From positions 1-38,546 of the forward strand of contig CAMVHB010000019.1 of assembly GCA_947167155.1 (NCBI GenBank): a stretch of DNA of 38,546 bases, in the 5' to 3' direction. A program made the position numbers and the translations under genes. Source of the DNA: an uncultured Lachnospiraceae bacterium (lineage in GTDB: Bacteria > Bacillota > Clostridia > Lachnospirales > Lachnospiraceae). Below are positions 34,625-38,546 of this stretch, piece after piece (the first letter of the stretch is position 1; each line of letters opens with the position of its first letter). The notes beneath the pieces are model-generated. The model was given only the letters and a program-made list of their open reading frames with translations, was not told the origin of the DNA and did no database searches.

Positions 34625-35419
34625 ATGCTGATTTTTGTGATCGATGATGAAGAGAATGTCCTGAAGGAGACAGCCGGCGTCATTGAGAAGGCGGTACCGG
34701 AAGCGGAGATAATGACCTATAAACGGGCTTCTTTTGCGCTCGATGCCATAAGAAAAGGGGAAAGTCCTGACATAGTCTTTTCCGATATTGAGATCCCCGG
34801 GATCTCCGGTCTTGATTTCGCCATTCAGACAAAGGAGCTTTCGCCCCGGACCAGGATCGTATTTATCACAGGTTACAGGGATTATGCCGTGGAGGCATTC
34901 AAGATCAAGGCGCAGGGGTATCTTTTGAAGCCCGTGAGTGTCGATGACATCAGAAAAGAGATTGAATATCTCCCGCCTGAAAAGAAGCAGCCCAAGGACA
35001 AGCTTGTCATCAAATGCTTCGGGCATTTCGATGTTTACTGGCAGGGCAAGCCTTTGATCTTTGCAAGAAAGCAGTCAAAAGAGCTCCTCGCCTATCTCAT
35101 AGACAGAGATGGCGCCGCTTGCACCCCCGGCGAGATAGCGCTCGCGCTTTGGCAGGAGGGCGGTGACACCAGGGCTGAGCAGAACCGTATCCGGGTGCTC
35201 ATCAATGACCTTCGAAATACGCTCCGGGAGATAGGCATGGAGGATGTTCTCATCAGGGAACATCGGGAGCTAGCCATCAGAAGAGACCTTCTGGACTGCG
35301 ATTATTATCATATGCTCGACGGCGACATGGAAGCGATAAATGCCTACGACGGCAGGTATATGGTCCAGTACAGCTGGGCAGAGATCAAGAACGCGTCGAT
35401 ACATTTCAAGAAGGGTTAG
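34625..35419 (+). CDS. Response regulator with SARP-like DNA-binding domain
   Basis: This 264-residue protein has a receiver domain at 1-118 (phospho-acceptor Asp54 in FSDIEIPG, conserved Lys102 in LLKPVS) followed by a winged-helix and BTAD-type region as in SARP regulators: CFGHFDVYWQGKPL, ARKQSKELLAYLIDRDGAAC and ALWQEGG. The ending DGRYMVQYSWAE is typical of this Clostridia group. It starts 2 bases after the kinase stop and is its cognate regulator. Targets are unknown; the lipoprotein and GGDEF genes downstream are likely ones. Confidence 0.93.
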   Translation: MLIFVIDDEENVLKETAGVIEKAVPEAEIMTYKRASFALDAIRKGESPDIVFSDIEIPGISGLDFAIQTKELSPRTRIVFITGYRDYAVEAFKIKAQGYLLKPVSVDDIRKEIEYLPPEKKQPKDKLVIKCFGHFDVYWQGKPLIFARKQSKELLAYLIDRDGAACTPGEIALALWQEGGDTRAEQNRIRVLINDLRNTLREIGMEDVLIREHRELAIRRDLLDCDYYHMLDGDMEAINAYDGRYMVQYSWAEIKNASIHFKKG

Positions 35420-35633
35420 GGTAGCCGGACAGGGGCACTTGACGAGCGACAGCGAGTCTAGTAGCATAGGAATACGAACGACGCCTGATATAAAAATGAA
35501 TTGGAATATGATATTCCGGAACGAGTTCTAAGCGAAGAGCTCGCGTAGCCCCGTAATGATTATGTAATGTTCCATCTATATAATTCTCATTGGTAATCTT
35601 TATCTCTCCCATAGAAGGATGTGATCACGGATT
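35420..35633 (+). other. Intergenic region with nested hairpins and a possible -10 box
   Basis: GGGGC (35432-35436) can pair with GCCCC (35548-35552), closing a domain with inner hairpins GGAATA-TGA-TATTCC (35503-35517) and GAGTTC/GAGCTC (35523-35528, 35537-35542). No gene is convincing. A TATAAT box at 35579-35584 lies 50 bases before the next ATG, but no good -35 is seen. This could be a repeated intergenic element or a 5' regulatory RNA. Confidence 0.4.
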
Positions 35634-36725
35634 ATGAAAAAGAGTAAACGAACTTCAATCGTGCTTGCCGCAGTGACGGCAGCGTTTTTTTTGTCTTCCT
35701 GTACATCATCCCCAACAGCAAATAATTCAGTCGCTTCAGATGATAATACTCCAAACGAAAAGACAGCGGAGACTGTGAGCGATGCAGTGGACTTTGACCA
35801 CGAGCTCGGTCAGTACACGCCGAAGAAGGATCATTATAATTTTTATTTCACCTACAAGACGGTCCACCCGTGGTGGGACGCTGTTGCGCTTGGAATGGAA
35901 GACGCCCAGCAGCAGTTCCTCGACAAGGGCGTTACTATCACTTACGAATACATGGCGCCGGATGAGGCCTCGGCAGAAGATCAGGTTTCGAGGCTTCGCA
36001 CGTTACCGAAAAATGATTATGACGTGATAGCCGTCGATGTTGCGGATGAAAAGATAATTTCGCCTGTTCTCAATGAAATGGTGGATTCAGGTTTAAAAGT
36101 AATGACCTTCTCAAGCTCGGACGCTGACAAAGACTGCAAGAGGATCGCTTATGTAGGTAATACTCACAATTACCGGGACGGAGCGGATCTGACGGAGGCT
36201 CTTTGCAGGAAGCTTGATTATAAGGGTAAGGTCGCGATCCTTGTCGGGAGCAAGGGCGCGCCCTGTCACGAGGATCGTGCGCGCGGAGCCGCTGACACGA
36301 TAGCAAAGTATGAGGGGATGGAGATTGTTGCAACGGAGTATGACATGGATTCGGTCGACCTTGCTTATGACCTTACAATGCAGATCCTTAAGGACAATCC
36401 CGATCTCGACGGTATCGTCTGCTGCAACATGAGCAATCCTGTCGGGGCCGCAAGGGCGATAAAGGAGAAGGGTAATGACACGGTCATCGTCGGCATGGAC
36501 CATGATGAGGAAGCACTCCAGTACCTGAATGACGGCGTGATCTACTGCCTTGGCGTGCAGGACTGCTACTCGATCGGCTTTGATACGATCCGGGTCGCGG
36601 TGATGATAGCGGACGGAAACCTGCCCGGCACATTATTTTCGGAAAAGACGGATGAGATCACTACGGTGATCTATCAGGAGGATGCAGCAAAGATGCTGGA
36701 GATCCTTTACGGGGACGTCATATGA
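35634..36725 (+). CDS. Sugar-type periplasmic-binding lipoprotein
   Basis: This 363-residue protein has a lipoprotein signal peptide (MKKSKRTS, hydrophobic core, lipobox FLSSC, lipidated Cys23), a Ser/Asn-rich linker, then a type I binding-protein fold of the ribose/galactose class: YFTYKTVHPWWDAVALGMEDA, DYDVIAVDVADEKI, GKVAILVGSKGAPCHEDRARG and IVGMDHDEEAL. No permease or ATPase genes are adjacent. Its stop overlaps the GGDEF gene start as ATGA, so it probably serves as an extracellular ligand receptor for signalling rather than uptake, although sharing a transporter encoded elsewhere is possible. Confidence 0.93.
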   Translation: MKKSKRTSIVLAAVTAAFFLSSCTSSPTANNSVASDDNTPNEKTAETVSDAVDFDHELGQYTPKKDHYNFYFTYKTVHPWWDAVALGMEDAQQQFLDKGVTITYEYMAPDEASAEDQVSRLRTLPKNDYDVIAVDVADEKIISPVLNEMVDSGLKVMTFSSSDADKDCKRIAYVGNTHNYRDGADLTEALCRKLDYKGKVAILVGSKGAPCHEDRARGAADTIAKYEGMEIVATEYDMDSVDLAYDLTMQILKDNPDLDGIVCCNMSNPVGAARAIKEKGNDTVIVGMDHDEEALQYLNDGVIYCLGVQDCYSIGFDTIRVAVMIADGNLPGTLFSEKTDEITTVIYQEDAAKMLEILYGDVI

Positions 36726-38224
36726 AAAATAAGAAGCAGATAACAAACAGGACGATAGTCTGGACGGCAGTGATCGGCGCCATTCTCGTTGTGATATTTG
36801 TTTCCGCCAACTCGCTTAACAACGCAAGAAAGACGAGCATAGCAACGGATGAGGCGATCCATGAGGTAAGCGCGTTTTATCTGGAGGAAATGGCGGATCG
36901 CCGGGCGAAGACGATCACAAATCTGATCAACAGCAATTTTGACGAGATGGAAAAGGCGATCGACTTTATCGTTGAGGAAGAGATCAGATCCCAGGATGAG
37001 CTTCGCGAAAGTATCGGAAAGGTAAAATCCCTTCTCGGCCTCAACCGTTTTGCGCTTGTTGATGAAGATGATGTCGTATATACAAGGTACACGACTTATA
37101 CAGGAAAAAGCCGTCATGAATTCTTAAACGATGGACAATTAAACGGCAGGATCATCACAACGGTTTCTGTTTACGGCTCAAACAGACAGCTTTGCCTCGC
37201 CATTCCGACACCGGATCTTAAGCTCCTTCGAAAGCAGTTCAAGGCCTGCTTTGTAATGCTTAATATCAATGACATAGTCGATCTCCTCGCATTCGATGAG
37301 CAGGGGGATACACATTTTGCCCTTTATTCCAAAAACGGAGTGAATCTTTCCGGGACTTCCCTTGGTCCGGTTTTTGCCGACCGCAATTTTTTTGAAGCAT
37401 TGAAAAATAATGTTCCGGAAGATATCAGGCGTGAAAATTATGATAATTTCCAAAACGGGAAGGCGGGAAATATCAAGATAGATCTTTCCGGAGCCGATGA
37501 AACGCTTTATTATGCGCCGGTTGAGGATACAGGCTGGGAGATAGCGGTCCTTATCCGTGAGAGTGTTATAAGGGATCGGATCCATGATATCAGTGAAGGA
37601 AATATCGATGCCAGCCGGCGTCAGATACTGTTTACATCTATAGCCGTTCTGCTGCTTGCAGCTGTGCTTTTTATTCTGATCAGAAAAAGGTCAAAAGCCA
37701 TGCTTGAAGAGGAAAAGGCGACCAGCAGGACCTTTCAGACTATGGCAAATACGGATTCCATGACAGGCGTCAGGAATAAATATGCTTACAGCGAAATGGA
37801 ATCGATGATAAACAAAAAGATCGCAGCGGGCGGAATAGAAAAGCTTGGCGTGATCGTTGCCGATATCAACGGGCTGAAAGACGTGAACGACAACCAGGGT
37901 CATGCGGCCGGAGACAAGCTTATCAAAGACGCGAGCCGCCTGATATGTGAACATTTCAAGCAGGGCGCGGTCTTTCGTATCGGCGGCGATGAATTCGTAG
38001 TCATCATGGAGGGCGATGGATTTGCTTCAATGGACAAAGGGATCGAAGAAATGAACCGCAAAGTTGAAGATAATATAAAAACAAACGAGGTCGTCGTATC
38101 GATCGGGCACTCAGCCTTTAAAGAAGGCGACAGAACATTGCGCGATATCTTCGAGCGCGCCGACAAGCTGATGTATGAACGAAAGCAAAAGCTCAAGTCG
38201 ATGGGCGCTAAGACGAGGATGTGA
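36722..38224 (+). CDS. Diguanylate cyclase with extracellular Cache sensor
   Basis: This 500-residue protein has an N-terminal membrane helix (about 12-29), an extracytoplasmic dCache-like sensor (about 40-290, with FALVDEDDVVYTRY and YYAPVEDTGWEIAVLI), a second helix (about 300-320), then a GGDEF domain (335-495). The active loop RIGGDEF (421-425) is intact, as are NTDSMTGVRN and VIVADINGLKDVND, so it should make cyclic di-GMP. The product-inhibition RxxD site before the GGDEF loop reads FKQG and is absent. It is coupled to the binding lipoprotein. Confidence 0.95.
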   Translation: MKNKKQITNRTIVWTAVIGAILVVIFVSANSLNNARKTSIATDEAIHEVSAFYLEEMADRRAKTITNLINSNFDEMEKAIDFIVEEEIRSQDELRESIGKVKSLLGLNRFALVDEDDVVYTRYTTYTGKSRHEFLNDGQLNGRIITTVSVYGSNRQLCLAIPTPDLKLLRKQFKACFVMLNINDIVDLLAFDEQGDTHFALYSKNGVNLSGTSLGPVFADRNFFEALKNNVPEDIRRENYDNFQNGKAGNIKIDLSGADETLYYAPVEDTGWEIAVLIRESVIRDRIHDISEGNIDASRRQILFTSIAVLLLAAVLFILIRKRSKAMLEEEKATSRTFQTMANTDSMTGVRNKYAYSEMESMINKKIAAGGIEKLGVIVADINGLKDVNDNQGHAAGDKLIKDASRLICEHFKQGAVFRIGGDEFVVIMEGDGFASMDKGIEEMNRKVEDNIKTNEVVVSIGHSAFKEGDRTLRDIFERADKLMYERKQKLKSMGAKTRM

Positions 38225-38230
38225 ATTTTG

Positions 38231-38255
38231 AACCCGGGGTTTGCCCCGGGTTTTT
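38231..38255 (+). terminator. Rho-independent terminator after the GGDEF gene
   Basis: A perfect 9-base GC-rich stem (38231-38239 with 38244-38252), a TTTG loop, and a T run to 38255 lie directly after the stop codon at 38224. Confidence 0.93.
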
Positions 38256-38269
38256 GGTTGTCGGATTTT

Positions 38270-38475
38270 GGTTCCGGGGGGTTGGTCCCTGGGCGTTTGT
38301 TCATTTTGGTCCCGGGGGATTGTCCATTTTGGTCCCAGGGGGTTTTGTCTATTTTGGTCCCTGGGGACGGAGTCAAGGGCTCATTGTATTTTGTTGTATC
38401 TCTAAAATGGTCCCTTGACTCCGTCCCCTGGGACCATTTCCGGTTTTGGTCCCTTGACTCCGTCCCCTGGGACCA
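38270..38475. repeat. REP-like repeat cluster with tandem half-units
   Basis: Half-units beginning GGTCCC and continuing with a G run recur at 38284, 38308, 38331 and 38356, a period of 23-25 bases, with a degenerate one at 38270. A full 31-base unit (38355-38385) then faces two inverted copies (38406-38436 and 38447-38475). These are the same family as at 33117 but carry TCAAGGG where that copy has TCGAGGG. There is no gene in the 322 bases from 38225 to the window end; open frames here are shadows of the repeats. Confidence 0.88.
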
Positions 38476-38478
38476 TTA

Positions 38479-38495
38479 GACTGTTGAAAACAGTC
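38479..38495 (+). other. Short perfect hairpin
   Basis: GACTGTT and AACAGTC form a 7-base stem with a GAA loop just after the repeat cluster. No T run follows, so it is not a clear terminator; its role is unknown. Confidence 0.4.
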
Positions 38496-38546
38496 CAGCG
38501 GTGATATGTCAAGTATAAATTGAGATTATTTAAAGGCACTTTTTCA

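Noticed and set aside
38270-38475. CRISPR array
   Set aside because: The repeated units are palindromic, partly truncated and in both orientations; the intervals are too short and irregular for spacers, and no cas genes are present.
38221-38479. Two overlapping reading frames of 65 and 83 codons
   Set aside because: They consist of translated REP-like repeats and a terminator, rich in Gly, Pro and Trp, and start inside or at the end of the GGDEF gene.

Overview
The window reads as a chromosomal segment of a Gram-positive Clostridia member, most likely Lachnospiraceae. Pointers are AGGAGG-type ribosome sites, frequent TTG starts, 1-4 nt gene overlaps, YhgE/Pip proteins, a LytS-type kinase paired with a SARP-like response regulator, a Cache-GGDEF protein and a ThrRS without TGS domain. 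The assignment is inference from gene content; no rRNA or tRNA is present to test it.

Layout. (1) 1-1320: the 3' end of an unrecognised gene, then a membrane protein with a Gly/Ser/His-rich head and a TPM-like domain. (2) 1321-1673: a gene-free stretch with several predicted RNA hairpins and a very strong intrinsic terminator, directly upstream of (3) 1674-17586: ten tightly packed plus-strand genes. They encode a heterodimeric ABC exporter with one degenerate ATP site, a STAS-kinase fusion, an ATP-grasp ligase, a glycosyltransferase-like protein, a CX5R phosphatase, a free-standing condensation-like acyltransferase, a C-A-T nonribosomal peptide synthetase module, a second ATP-grasp ligase with a methyltransferase-like tail, and a membrane SpoIIE/RsbU-type PP2C phosphatase. 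This looks like a small-molecule biosynthesis and export cluster with its own partner-switching control, and it is the best candidate here for an undescribed system. (4) 17591-23267, minus strand: an operon of two YhgE/Pip proteins separated by a small membrane protein, ending in an EamA exporter. (5) 23405-27841: thrS, mscL, an orphan iorB and an acyl-CoA ligase. (6) 27847-28917, minus: an unknown membrane protein. (7) 29007-33111: hslO, nadE, hisC and a small membrane protein. (8) 33312-38224: a sensing module of LytS-type histidine kinase, REC-SARP regulator, orphan sugar-type binding lipoprotein and dCache-GGDEF cyclase. It is flanked on both sides by the same family of REP-like inverted repeats (33117-33211 and 38270-38475).

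How the genes may work together. In region 3 the two ATP-grasp ligases, the free C-like protein and the C-A-T module can activate and join acyl or amino building blocks, and the ABC pair can export the product. The STAS-kinase and SpoIIE-type proteins at the two ends resemble a phosphorylation switch. The A domain lacks the aspartate that normally binds an alpha-amino group, so its substrate may not be an ordinary amino acid. In region 8 the lipoprotein has no permease genes beside it and is translationally coupled to the cyclase, suggesting sensing rather than uptake. All product and signalling assignments are inference from motifs and gene order.
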